A stretch of 52,362 bases of DNA from an uncultured bacterium (GTDB lineage: Bacteria; Verrucomicrobiota; Kiritimatiellia; RFP12; UBA1067), in NCBI GenBank assembly GCA_902801025.1, contig CADCGZ010000003.1, positions 1 through 52,362 of the forward strand. Reading direction: 5' to 3'. This document shows positions 36,201 to 43,903 of the stretch, one piece after another. Under the pieces are notes generated by a model. The model saw only the letters and a program-made list of their open reading frames with translations. It was not told the DNA's origin and did no database searches. Positions within the stretch are counted from its first letter, which is position 1. Each line of letters starts with the position of its first letter. The translations under genes and the position numbers were made by a program.

Positions 36201-36527
36201 GAGGTCGAGCCGCGTCTCGGCCGTCGGATCGGCGGCGTAGAAGCGGACGAATGCGCCAGCGAGGACCTTCAGCTGATTAACGGCCTCGTAGTTGTTGGTT
36301 GCGCCAAGCTCCACCTCGGCATTGCAGTTCTCTGGGAAGATCGCGCGGTCGCCGCTGACGGGATACTTGTTGTCGGTCCTCCCCCAGTTGGCGGGCGTCC
36401 GCCAGCCGTGGTCGTCTCCTCCCGCACCCGTCCACGTGTACTCAGCTGCAACGAGAAACATGGAGGTCAGTGCCGTAATAAAAAAAACGCCAAAACGTTT
36501 CACTATGAATTTTAGATTGAGTTGCAT
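30237..36527 (-). CDS. Giant secreted modular surface protein (TWTG modules plus Gly-rich modules)
   Basis: 2096 residues with a signal peptide (~1-28, FFITALTSMFLVAA). Two N-terminal modules begin EYTWTG-GG and TYTWHAVNGDW and carry repetitive beta-strands like a solenoid. A bacterial InlB-like repeat (YPVTATVVNDAGGTV ... FQYWYGD) follows at ~1000. Two copies of a ~580-residue module come next, each running from PGTNDT/PGPKNDV through beta-strand repeats to a glycine-rich block (GGSIWVICDTF ... GGGGGRIAIC and GGSVWISCSKF ... GGGGGGGRILVC). The protein ends GTSIKVR, halfway through a module. It starts 19 nt after its paralogous neighbour and has no evident Shine-Dalgarno, so it is probably co-transcribed. 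An adhesin or surface-layer role is inferred; no enzymatic motif is seen. Confidence 0.85.
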   Translation of the reverse strand: MQLNLKFIVKRFGVFFITALTSMFLVAAEYTWTGAGGDDHGWRTPANWGRTDNKYPVSGDRAIFPENCNAEVELGATNNYEAVNQLKVLAGAFVRFYAADPTAETRLDLKSAWEVDNAGNTIEFDHIRVDGNKALVLGDGAVLTVKNNSDLRLGNTTVKKAARVSILSGSVVSSGWIDADSSVGTLLAVDNATWAASGEFAFKNTATNLLSNGATMKISTNLSINGPNTLLSIDNAALLVNGAANLGTATPGGGRILFKGDNPMLKSISGSEFRDGVNDANMTSHIDFDFVVPEGGFAAPPIQWMGQQAFRNNGNSPNGYFRFNVLPSSPALSAGTQTGCILFYSLSGITRTKASNGDTSTATLRFADMTGETEATSDGDAKTIWATIGSGSAATPTATGPGCLLNYHSTKVDRNVITVSGRVSALASNGDATHVELWCGTADNAATMEYVATVVPESAPSRISTTFSTPEDNGEVTYYFQWRLFDIGAGGVTNYTDVSDAFSAATKDTTTYTWHAVNGDWNGDWHDTAHWSSDRVSAHGYPYSGNSTAVFPVGQAIVVTISANEFVGTLELNATKDLLDAANAQGVDVTFKGASETGTNCVLSVSTLFNVYSPLGVITLDNAAIKVNNGDIKPIGGKKVRLVNGANLYSQTWQLYEGGVIELSGKSVANINALYIGHTDSTVSIDDSRLSIRGESNFGAKSTGGAFIFKGANPVLYFASNQNALFFAGNQASKMVFDVLAEGYDEPVIQCTSSMSINNFFRQNGKTSASLTLSVADDSPFYSTVGTLDQPLIAWSGTKAIDTSNLRYAEVADGGYFMLGTSATSDYGFEDVASFSDTAKSLGVHLVSVAHDGRLTVASDASQPLDGYSPALGDNNGYSADDSVELSAPTGVTSNDVHYTCTGYTLVEYAAGDAATVVSTTTVTDGTRSFNYTFPAGRAQITWHYVESYPVTATVVNDAGGTVAKSADYTTATSPVTLTASTVTDGMEFQYWYGDVPYENRYDNPLTISGDRMKNVTAFFGATAANGAMRLLSYNGNVGKEWFDTTAWTGGVIPGTNDTAVLLNTSTYNLHQSQNKGRIIAPSFVAVGNLVVSNAALFVGARYARFDGSTYNSSNPAQYWWTDQHGNGIYEIAIGYDFARTEPVGLDVFGDVILDSRDRAYSNGNSGGVVFIGGTQSSCNTRVNVAGDLDIVNGAFQVVAGYPFDFVPDSSTAVDRGFISFDHPEAFFRGGNYLRVAGKTSIRTPTATKTYNFLHVVNDFRTGAAVWLDLQDVEIGEDAYITSYFGGYGKFNSAGEPTSSNYSTCPGGHQVADTYDGGCHGGLGGKGNGAGDGYDNPTEMATTYDYELTPIYPGNANGGNSNTRGAGSIRLDCRTLNLGGGLLATGHSAGKGGSAGGSIWVICDTFNAGDNCKVFADGGNKNCGGGGGRIAICEGLTDEQVTNLWATHEAPAGVTVTDLADKLQSRTTVAGGTGVVGKYSKGYPGTAFYLVNTAGKRTLTVAGNPANLGSPTPAYGPQIYDDGNVVSIVAPEAAFVSDDNRSRRVAVGYSLTDTETGAVLVDEDKTYDTLTITGDWTLTWKLTTLQHAIDIGVATAGGSLVTNTIGAAGEIWQDDSSALSVTAVPAVGWRFVGWTGDINEAAQYSATFATNVTGGLAVRAVFVADANGTATWTGEGDGTSFLDAANWSIGKVPGPKNDVVIGGDVSVTGAVGLVFNVKSLTVSAGATLAILPEGTYSTREENPHVYPKTVALYDLHDCGLVASGDISVAGTLVVGSRHSLAKATVAAGGAFTIADGASVTVNGAYDDALIGATATPALWRNYGAVASAGGTMTVNGTLAIYGDSLSGSPVKVAANRLTVGARGILHSDGGGWCWKNFHGAELTYSLGGVVGNNYNGGAYGGFGGGYNNTPANVTDYGNKKTYGDALRPYLPGSPGGNDDGKRFGGGALRIEVTGRLLNNGQIGAKGKNSGGSCGGGSGGSVWISCSKFVNAAGAMVSADGGNNTSNGGGGGGGRILVCERLDAEKINALYTTGVVPEKVTATEITDANLAEFSAGTISADGGTNVNNSASYPCWSGTAGSIWWLRGRALGTSIKVR

Positions 36528-36546
36528 AAAAATGTATCACCGACGT

Positions 36547-39500
36547 TTATCGGACAGACATAACAGTCCCCGGGCCCGGCGCCACCACGAAGACGGCAGT
36601 ACCATCTGTGCCGCTGCGTCCATCGCCCGGCCCGACACCTCCGCTCACGTTGTAGTGCCCTACCCACTCTTGGATGTCTGCCAGCGGCGTCACGACCATG
36701 TTTTGCAGCGTACCACGCCGGTAGATCCACTCAAGTTGATCATCCGTAAACTTGACCCCTATCGCGATGCGTCCGCCCCCGCCGCCGCCAGTTCCGCTAT
36801 AGCTGCTGCCGTCGGAATGTCGCGCCTCGATCATCGCGTTCTCGCCGAGCGAGAAATGCCTGCATGTGAGCCATACGCCGCCACCCGAGCCACCGCCGAC
36901 GCGATACCCGCCGTGCGCGTTGGCGAGGATTTTCCCGTTCAGGACGATTTCACGCGCGTCGATGCGGACCGCTCCGCCGCCTGAGAAGATGTCGCCCGTG
37001 TTGCCGGCGTCCGTGTTGCCGGTCGCGCCGGGATAGAACGGCGCAGCCTCGTAGCCGAACGACCCGTTGTCATTGTAGCCGCCCTGCCCGCCGTAGGTGC
37101 CACCGTAGTTGTTGCTCCCGGAAGTGGCGTAGCCGTAGAGCGTCTTCCGCCATCCCGTGCCCGGGTTGACGAAGCTGCGCCCGAAGCCGCGGCAGTTCAC
37201 GTTGACTTCGGCGTTGACGCCGATCTCGACCCTCCTCGCCTTGACTGGGACGACAGCGCCAGACTTGCGGTCGGCGGCAGGAGTGAACTGCGAATACCCC
37301 TCCATCGCGAAAGTGCCGCCCACGGTGAGCGAACCGCCGCCGACGCGGTAGTTGTCGAGATTGGTCCAGTCTCCGGTGTTCTTGGCGTAAATCTGGAGGC
37401 GCGAACGGTTGTTTTTGGACGTTCCGCCGCCAAGCGTTGCATTGCCGCCGGCCGACACATCGACCCTGTATGCCTGCTCGATGCCGCCGCAGTAGAGACG
37501 CGCAATACCGCCGGCCTCGAAGTCGCCGGAGACGCGAAGAGCCGACGGCCGCGCATCAAAGTCGTCAATCGCCGTCGTGTAGGCGTCGATCTGCGAGTAT
37601 GTCGCCGTGTTCGTCTTGCAGAAGAAGAAGCCAGTCGCGTTCGTGACCGACATCGCGGCCACTTCGATTTCGGCGGGATACCGCGCCTGGAAAGTTCCGT
37701 TCGTGATGAGGACCGTATCGAACTTGCCGGGAATGCCGACGCCGTCCCAGTTTGCCTTGTCGTACCAGTCGAGGCCGTCGCCTTTGCCCGTCCAGACGAG
37801 ATTTCTCTCGCGCGCGGCGTCGCGGTGGAGTGTCGCGACGATCGTCTTGGGACGATCCACCGTCACGGACTGCGAAGTTTTCGCCTTGTCGGCGTCGGCG
37901 ACGTCGCCGAGCCATGCGACGAATGCCGTGTTGGCGTCATTGGGCGTGCAAGTCACGTCGACTACAGACCATTCGTCATACCAGCCAAGTTCGTTCGCGC
38001 CCTGCGCGGCGTATGCGATGGTGCAAAGCCCGCCATCGCGCACGTCGAGGAAGTGCTCCATCGTTCCCCAACGCCATGTGAACGTCATGTCGCTGCGGAC
38101 ATCCACGGTAACGGAAATGCTTTCGCCAGAGCCGAAATTTCCGTCCGAATCTTCCCATTCGTAGCCGAGGCATGGATAGCGCGAACGACCGCCGTTTACG
38201 TAAATGAAGGCCGGGGCTGTAAATGTCTGTTCGCCCATATCGACGGTGCTCTGCCCGTAGGCGGGCGTCGTCTCGATTGTATCCTGGTCGCCCGTGACGG
38301 TGACGATCACCCTGCCTGCGGCATTCTGCAAATAGACGGCGGTGCCCTGTTTGCCGTGGTTCAAATACGAGGCGTTGGCGGCATTCTCTTCGTTGATGCC
38401 GCCGCGCACGTCGACGAGCGTCGGCCATGGCGAGAGGAGTTCGTCGCCCATGTCCTCCGTGACAACGAGAATATCCTCGGCATTGCCTGTCGCGTAGAGC
38501 GAGTCGATCTGATCTTCGGACGGCGACCCGGTGATGATGCAGACGCGACCGCCTCCGCCGCCGCCGCAGGCGCCGTGCTGCGTGGAGCAGCCGCCGCATG
38601 CGTCGATTATGGCCGAGGCGCCAGCCTTGAAGGTGCCGCACGTGATCCATACGCCGCCGCCGGCGCCGGCGTTGTTCCCGCTCCCGTCGTTATTGCCGCC
38701 TGTGACGTAAATCCTGCCGTTCAATGCCACGGCGCCGCCAGCGTCGATGCGTACCGTGCCGCCGCCTTCGCCCTTCTCGTCGCTCTTCTTGCCGTTGCCG
38801 GGCGAACCGGGCAGGAACGGCGCGTAGGCGTAGCCGTAAACGGTGTCCGCCGCACGATTGCCGCCCGCGCCGCCGTGGCTTCCAGTTCCGGATGCGACGA
38901 CATTGATTCCGTATGGCCAGCGCCATCCGTAACCGTAGGCGCGTGTTGTATTTCCGCGGTCTTTGTTGTAGCTGGAGAATTCCGATCCGTTGAACTGCGC
39001 AGACTCGCCTAAAGTGAAATCGCCGTCCGCGTGCCAGACGACGCCAACTCCGCTCTGTCCGTGGCAGTGGTTGAATACCTTGGCCGAACCGCCGATATCG
39101 ATATCGCCGCCGACGGAAACCGACGCGCCGCCCGCCTTGTAGTGTCGCCAGGTGCGCAGCGAGTCGTCCGCCTCGCCGACGCTTGCGTATGCATTTACGG
39201 TCGCTGTCCCCGCTATCGTCATGTCGCCGTCGACAATGATGTCGGTGCGGATGTCGCCGTCAAGCGTGCCAATTGTCAGCGTCGAGGCGCCGTCGACGGT
39301 CAAGTCGCCGTGGAGGTGGAGTACAAGCGAAGAATCGTAGTCGAACGGCGCTTCGGAATTTCTCGCGCCGTTGACGGGTGCGACAAGGGCCGTCGCTCCG
39401 GAGAGATGCAGCGATCCGATGTCGATTGAGGAGCCGAACGGGAACGAGAGCGCCGACGAAACGGTCACGGTGTCGTTTGTGCCGGGAATGGCCGTGCCGT

Positions 39501-41718
39501 CCCATGTCGCCGGGTCGAACCAGTCGCCGCCGGAATACATCAGCGCGCGCGCAGCCGCATTGGGTTTGTCGAAGACTGCGACGAGCCTGCGCGGAGAGGT
39601 CATAGTGAAGGTGATCTCCGCGTTCCCCGCGTCCGCGGCGTCGATGTCGCCGATCCAGCGGATGAAGACCGCACCGGCATCCGGCGTCGCCGCGAGCGTG
39701 ACAGTCTCGCCGTCCGCAACCCAGTCGGAATAGGCCGACACGGAACCGTAGCCGCCGCTCGTCGCAGCAAGGTTGTGTTCCATGTCGCGCCAGAGCCAGA
39801 CGAGCGTCGTCGCACCCTGCACAGGAACAATGGCTGTCGCGCCGTCCCCGGAGCCGTTGGCGACTGCGTTCGTCCAGACGTAGCCGTCGAGCGTCCATCG
39901 CGTCCCGCCGGAGGTTCCGGGCACGTAGCCGTATTCTTCGTTTTCGCAGACGACGTCGCCGGTGTCGACGATGTGCGTCACGTATTCGGGGGCGGCTTCG
40001 CCGACCATCAGCGGCGAGCCGGTAATCGTTAGGACGGATTTGCCGTTCGCGTTCTGGAGGAACTTCGCCGTGCCGGCCGAGCCGTCGTTCCAGTCGTTGT
40101 GGACGGCGAGGACGGCGGTGTTGGCGCCGCCAGCGACGTTGACGAGCGACGGCCAGAGCGTTTCGCTGAAATCGTTTGCGACATACCCATCGCAGTCGCC
40201 GGTTTTCAAGAAAGAAAGGATGTCATCGTCGGAAACGCACCCCGTAGCGACGGCGACGCGGCCCCCGCCGCCGGCGGAGCCGCCCGCGACGCTCTGTCCG
40301 CCGCCCTTTGCGGTGATCTTCGCCGAAGCGCCGGCAGAGAAGGATTCGCACGTGATCCAGACGCCGCCGCCGGAGCCGCCGCCACGCGCGCTGGTGCTCC
40401 ACCAGTCCCGCCCGTTGACGTTGACGGAGCCGTCGACGCGAACTTCGCCCCGCGCATGGACGCGGAAGAGCGAGCCGCCGTGGCCGCCGTCGTTGCCGCT
40501 GTTGCCGCCCGCCGAGCCGGGCCAGTACGGCGCGTTCACAAAGCCGTACGTCGCGCCGCAGGCGCCGCCGTCGGCAACGGTCGGCCATCCGCCGGCCCCG
40601 CCGTATGAGGCTCCGCCGCCGCTCCTGCGGGCCGAGCCGAGTCCGAAGAGCCCGACGGCGTTGTAGGAGCGCCAACCGTTCTGGTAGCCGTCGACCGCGC
40701 CGCGCGCCCCGATCTCGAGCGAGCCAACGCGGAAGACGGACGACAAGCCGGTCTTGTAGTGGGAGTAGAGGGTGAGGGTGCTGGTGTTGGAGGCGTGCCG
40801 GCCGCCGAGGAAGAACTTGCCGCCAACGTTCACCTGCGCGCCGCCGCGCCAGTAGTCGCGGATGCGCGGGGCCGCCGTTTCGCCGGCGTAGCCCGAGAGG
40901 ATGACGGAGTTGACGTTCGAACCGTATGCGTCGCCCGCGTAGACTTTGAAGGAGGCGGACTTGCTGGTGTTGGAGATGCAGAGGTCGCCGCCGACGTTGA
41001 AGAGGACGTTGTAGGCGCTGAGTTCCCCGTTGCCGAGCGTGAAGTCGCCGGTCGCGACGGCGTTGCCGCGCACGTCGAGGCGTATCTGGTCGCCGGCCAC
41101 CGTGCCGGAGCCGAGAAGCTGGAGTGCGCCGCTGCTAAGAATCCTAAGCGAGGCGCAGCGCCCTTCGTTCGTTATCTTGACGGTTCCCTTCCCAGACGGG
41201 ATGATCGCGTTCTCCTCGGCTGTCGGGATGTGGCCGAGCGACCAGTTGGAACCAGTGTTCCAGGAACCGTCCTTAGACCCCGTGTAGGTGTTATCGACCA
41301 CTTCGGTGTCTTCGGGAACGAAGTTGGCGACAAGCGTGCGCGGGCGGTTCGCTAGGAACTTCGCCGGGTTCTGGAGGACCGGAACGTCCGTCGTGTCGCC
41401 CGACCAGTAGCTGAAGCGCCAGCCGTCGGCGGGTGTCGCCGTCGCGACCACGAACGAATCCTCGTCCACCCAATCGGCCGAAACCGCGACCGTGCCGTTC
41501 CCGTCAGTCGAGACCGTCGTCGCGCACTCACGCCGCCAGAGCCACTCTACGGCCGCGGCTTCGCCCGGGTGGACATACTGGAGCGTGTCGCCGTCACCGT
41601 GCGCGGCCGGCCTGGGCGCATCCTCGCCGCCCGTCCATGTGTAGTCCGTGGCAAAGGCCGCTACCGAGAAAAGCGCGGCGCAGATCGCCATCGTCCACTG
41701 ATATCCTCTCATCTTCAT
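36547..41718 (-). CDS. Giant secreted modular surface protein with three Gly-rich modules
   Basis: 1723 residues from the ATG at 41718, with a signal peptide ending FATDYTWTG. A shortened first unit (TWTG then VEWLWRRE and an InlB-like repeat) precedes three modules that start near 41285, 39540 and 37800, about 1.74 kb apart. Each module has a cap (NW---G-IPG--DTV), a beta-strand solenoid, a Gly-rich block (GGGVWITCESF, GGGVWITCGTF, GGGVWLTCRHF, each followed by GGGG(G)GR(I/V)), a segment with D-Q(I/L)--(L/I)Y, and a beta pair ending in W-W. The last module stops at GTVMSVR, before its InlB-like part, at the same place as its neighbour. Cysteines are rare outside the VW(I/L)TC motif. Adhesion or surface coating is the likely role. 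Confidence 0.85.
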   Translation of the reverse strand: MKMRGYQWTMAICAALFSVAAFATDYTWTGGEDAPRPAAHGDGDTLQYVHPGEAAAVEWLWRRECATTVSTDGNGTVAVSADWVDEDSFVVATATPADGWRFSYWSGDTTDVPVLQNPAKFLANRPRTLVANFVPEDTEVVDNTYTGSKDGSWNTGSNWSLGHIPTAEENAIIPSGKGTVKITNEGRCASLRILSSGALQLLGSGTVAGDQIRLDVRGNAVATGDFTLGNGELSAYNVLFNVGGDLCISNTSKSASFKVYAGDAYGSNVNSVILSGYAGETAAPRIRDYWRGGAQVNVGGKFFLGGRHASNTSTLTLYSHYKTGLSSVFRVGSLEIGARGAVDGYQNGWRSYNAVGLFGLGSARRSGGGASYGGAGGWPTVADGGACGATYGFVNAPYWPGSAGGNSGNDGGHGGSLFRVHARGEVRVDGSVNVNGRDWWSTSARGGGSGGGVWITCESFSAGASAKITAKGGGQSVAGGSAGGGGRVAVATGCVSDDDILSFLKTGDCDGYVANDFSETLWPSLVNVAGGANTAVLAVHNDWNDGSAGTAKFLQNANGKSVLTITGSPLMVGEAAPEYVTHIVDTGDVVCENEEYGYVPGTSGGTRWTLDGYVWTNAVANGSGDGATAIVPVQGATTLVWLWRDMEHNLAATSGGYGSVSAYSDWVADGETVTLAATPDAGAVFIRWIGDIDAADAGNAEITFTMTSPRRLVAVFDKPNAAARALMYSGGDWFDPATWDGTAIPGTNDTVTVSSALSFPFGSSIDIGSLHLSGATALVAPVNGARNSEAPFDYDSSLVLHLHGDLTVDGASTLTIGTLDGDIRTDIIVDGDMTIAGTATVNAYASVGEADDSLRTWRHYKAGGASVSVGGDIDIGGSAKVFNHCHGQSGVGVVWHADGDFTLGESAQFNGSEFSSYNKDRGNTTRAYGYGWRWPYGINVVASGTGSHGGAGGNRAADTVYGYAYAPFLPGSPGNGKKSDEKGEGGGTVRIDAGGAVALNGRIYVTGGNNDGSGNNAGAGGGVWITCGTFKAGASAIIDACGGCSTQHGACGGGGGGRVCIITGSPSEDQIDSLYATGNAEDILVVTEDMGDELLSPWPTLVDVRGGINEENAANASYLNHGKQGTAVYLQNAAGRVIVTVTGDQDTIETTPAYGQSTVDMGEQTFTAPAFIYVNGGRSRYPCLGYEWEDSDGNFGSGESISVTVDVRSDMTFTWRWGTMEHFLDVRDGGLCTIAYAAQGANELGWYDEWSVVDVTCTPNDANTAFVAWLGDVADADKAKTSQSVTVDRPKTIVATLHRDAARERNLVWTGKGDGLDWYDKANWDGVGIPGKFDTVLITNGTFQARYPAEIEVAAMSVTNATGFFFCKTNTATYSQIDAYTTAIDDFDARPSALRVSGDFEAGGIARLYCGGIEQAYRVDVSAGGNATLGGGTSKNNRSRLQIYAKNTGDWTNLDNYRVGGGSLTVGGTFAMEGYSQFTPAADRKSGAVVPVKARRVEIGVNAEVNVNCRGFGRSFVNPGTGWRKTLYGYATSGSNNYGGTYGGQGGYNDNGSFGYEAAPFYPGATGNTDAGNTGDIFSGGGAVRIDAREIVLNGKILANAHGGYRVGGGSGGGVWLTCRHFSLGENAMIEARHSDGSSYSGTGGGGGGRIAIGVKFTDDQLEWIYRRGTLQNMVVTPLADIQEWVGHYNVSGGVGPGDGRSGTDGTAVFVVAPGPGTVMSVR

Positions 41719-41730
41719 TTTGCAAAACAA

Positions 41731-41759
41731 AGTATACCAATTACGCTGTCACATGGCAA
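41731..41759 (-). promoter_or_regulatory. Promoter of the two giant surface-protein genes
   Basis: Minus strand: TTGCCA (41759-41754), 17-base spacer ending AATTGG, TATACT (41736-41731), and 12 bases to the ATG at 41718. The hexamers match the sigma70 consensus at 5 of 6 positions each. The leader would be only about five bases. Confidence 0.65.
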
Positions 41760-41781
41760 CACCACTGCACAGAATGGAATG

Positions 41782-43875
41782 CTATCTCAAAATCGGCTCC
41801 GCAGGCGCGAAAAACACAAGCGCGGCGTCCGCGCCGTTGAAGCGGCACGTCACCCGTGCGCGGCCATCCGCCGTCGGCACGACAGAGACGTTGTCAGTCT
41901 TCCAGATCACATGCCCAGCGCGATGCGCCGTCACATAGTCGTGCACGCCGCCAGCTGCGAACACGGCGAGCGCACCGGCGCCCTCCGCCGAGATTTTCTC
42001 GTGAATCTCCGGCGAGCCGCCGCGCACGCCGGTGCGCACTGGTGACGCGAACGTCACCGCGTCACGCACACGCTTGTAGGCCGCAAGCGCCTCCCCGAAC
42101 CACGCCCTGTCCTCCGGCGAAAGCGCGGAGAGGTCGCCCCAGATGCCGTTCTGCCCGAGCACAAGAGACGCGAGGTTGATCTTCTGGCTTGTGCGCGGCG
42201 CATCGGGCAAATAGTGCGTGAGATAGAGGACGGATGGAATCCAGCGGTCGAAATCGAGCGTAGTACGCGCGACGCGGGCGCGCGCGGGGCCGGGATAGAC
42301 AAATACATTGCTCCAGTACTTCGAGGCAGTCCAATCGTAGGGGTGGTCAAGGTCGGGGAAGTAAGGCCCATTGTTCACCGCGAAATACTTACCCGAGGCG
42401 AGGAACGCGAGGCCTACGCACCGGTTCCCTTCCGTCACGTCAAAGTCGACGATCGCGTCTGGACATGCCGCGCAGAGGCGGTCGACGATCCGCGCCATAT
42501 ACCGCACCTGCTCAAAGGCGTAGCAGTCGGCGCGTTCGTCGGCCGAAACGGACGCGTCGCCGTGGAAGTGGTCGGGCGAGTCGCACCCGTACTGGTTAAT
42601 CGCATCCCACTTGAAATAAGTAACGCCCCAGTCGCGGTAGCAGCGGATGAGCTCGTCCGCGACAGACTGCCAGTACTCGCTGACGAGGCAGTGGCAGCGG
42701 CTCAGCTCCGTCTCCCAGACGGAATGGGGGGCGGCTGCGACACCATTCCGCGACATGACGGCTTCCGGATGCCGCACGTGGATCTCGCTCGACTCTGCGG
42801 CCTCTGTCGGGCTGAACCAGAGCCCGAGCTTCATCCCCTTCTCGCGCAAGCGCGCGACTACCGGCTCAAGTCCGTTGGGGAAGCGCTCGCGACTGACGCG
42901 CCAGTCGCCGGACTTCTCGAACCAGCCGGCGTCGACGACGAACACGTCGATGCCCATCTCCGCCGCGCGGTCTACGTCCGCGAGGATGCGCGCCTCGTTC
43001 ATGAGGTTGAGGTACTTGCGGCTCCCGCCCCAGAAGTAGTCGCGTTCCTGGCTCGCCCACGTGTTGTAGAATATCCACGGCGCACGCGAGGCGGGATTGT
43101 CAGTCGCGCCTTTGATCTGGAAGGAGCGGTATGCGGCAGCCATCACGTCAATTCCGCCTTGCACTTCCGCCGCCTGCAGCCAGATCGTTTTGTAGGGATG
43201 CCCCGGCACAACGCGGCGTCCGCGCCAGTAGTTGCCCTTCACCGCCCGCAGCTCAAGCCGACGGTCCGGCGTGCACGAGAACTCGATGAAACGATCCGTC
43301 GACTGCGAACCATGTTCGTAGGCGAGCAGCGAAGCGCGGCCCTCGGCCTCGAGGACGACGATTGGACCCATAAAAGCAAGACTCTCCGAAAAACACGAGT
43401 CTGCCACTGGCGTTTCAACAAGGCGATGGCAATGGCAAAGAGGATCGTATTCGCTCAGACGGACCTCCGTCGCCCGTGCGCCTTTGGCAACCGGGACGGA
43501 TGCGTAGACAAGATTGTCTCGCCCCGACGACTTCGTTAGCGCAAAACCTTCGGAGGCAATCGCCTCCAGCTCGTAGCGGAAGCGGACGACAGGCGAACCC
43601 CTGCGCTGGCGGGTGCGAAGCGTAAGCCGTGCGGACGGGAAGTCGCGCAACACGCCCGACTGCGCGCGTTCGACAACGCCGTCGGCGCGTTCGATTTCAT
43701 TTTCGGCCGTCTCCCACGCGGCAACTTCGCCGCGCACCGTCCGCCCTTCTATTTCGAATGTCGGCGGCGAAACCGACACCGGCAGCGCGGCAAGCGCCGA
43801 TCCTTCAACGGCCGACGCGACTGCCGCAGACGCAAGAATGACAACGCCAATCACTGTTCGCATGGATGCCCCCAT
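41782..43875 (-). CDS. Secreted clan GH-D glycosidase, GH36-like alpha-galactosidase
   Basis: 697 residues. The ATG at 43875 follows GAGAGAGG; further upstream codons overlap the preceding gene. A signal peptide covers ~1-22. Residues ~30-250 form an N-terminal beta-sandwich and residues ~265-600 a TIM barrel with WASQERDYFWG, VVDAGWF (314-319), GLWFSPTEA (351-359) and TYFKWDAINQYG, where Asp424 in KWD is the expected nucleophile. The acid/base is probably the Asp in DFDVTEGNR. The layout is that of GH36/GH27 relatives, but several canonical GH36 strings differ, so the substrate (alpha-galactose or alpha-N-acetylgalactosamine) is open. It lies 28 nt after a GH109-like gene and would act outside the cytoplasm. 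Confidence 0.75.
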   Translation of the reverse strand: MGASMRTVIGVVILASAAVASAVEGSALAALPVSVSPPTFEIEGRTVRGEVAAWETAENEIERADGVVERAQSGVLRDFPSARLTLRTRQRRGSPVVRFRYELEAIASEGFALTKSSGRDNLVYASVPVAKGARATEVRLSEYDPLCHCHRLVETPVADSCFSESLAFMGPIVVLEAEGRASLLAYEHGSQSTDRFIEFSCTPDRRLELRAVKGNYWRGRRVVPGHPYKTIWLQAAEVQGGIDVMAAAYRSFQIKGATDNPASRAPWIFYNTWASQERDYFWGGSRKYLNLMNEARILADVDRAAEMGIDVFVVDAGWFEKSGDWRVSRERFPNGLEPVVARLREKGMKLGLWFSPTEAAESSEIHVRHPEAVMSRNGVAAAPHSVWETELSRCHCLVSEYWQSVADELIRCYRDWGVTYFKWDAINQYGCDSPDHFHGDASVSADERADCYAFEQVRYMARIVDRLCAACPDAIVDFDVTEGNRCVGLAFLASGKYFAVNNGPYFPDLDHPYDWTASKYWSNVFVYPGPARARVARTTLDFDRWIPSVLYLTHYLPDAPRTSQKINLASLVLGQNGIWGDLSALSPEDRAWFGEALAAYKRVRDAVTFASPVRTGVRGGSPEIHEKISAEGAGALAVFAAGGVHDYVTAHRAGHVIWKTDNVSVVPTADGRARVTCRFNGADAALVFFAPAEPILR

Positions 43876-43903
43876 CTTAGCTACCTCTCTCGAACCCTCC
43901 ATG

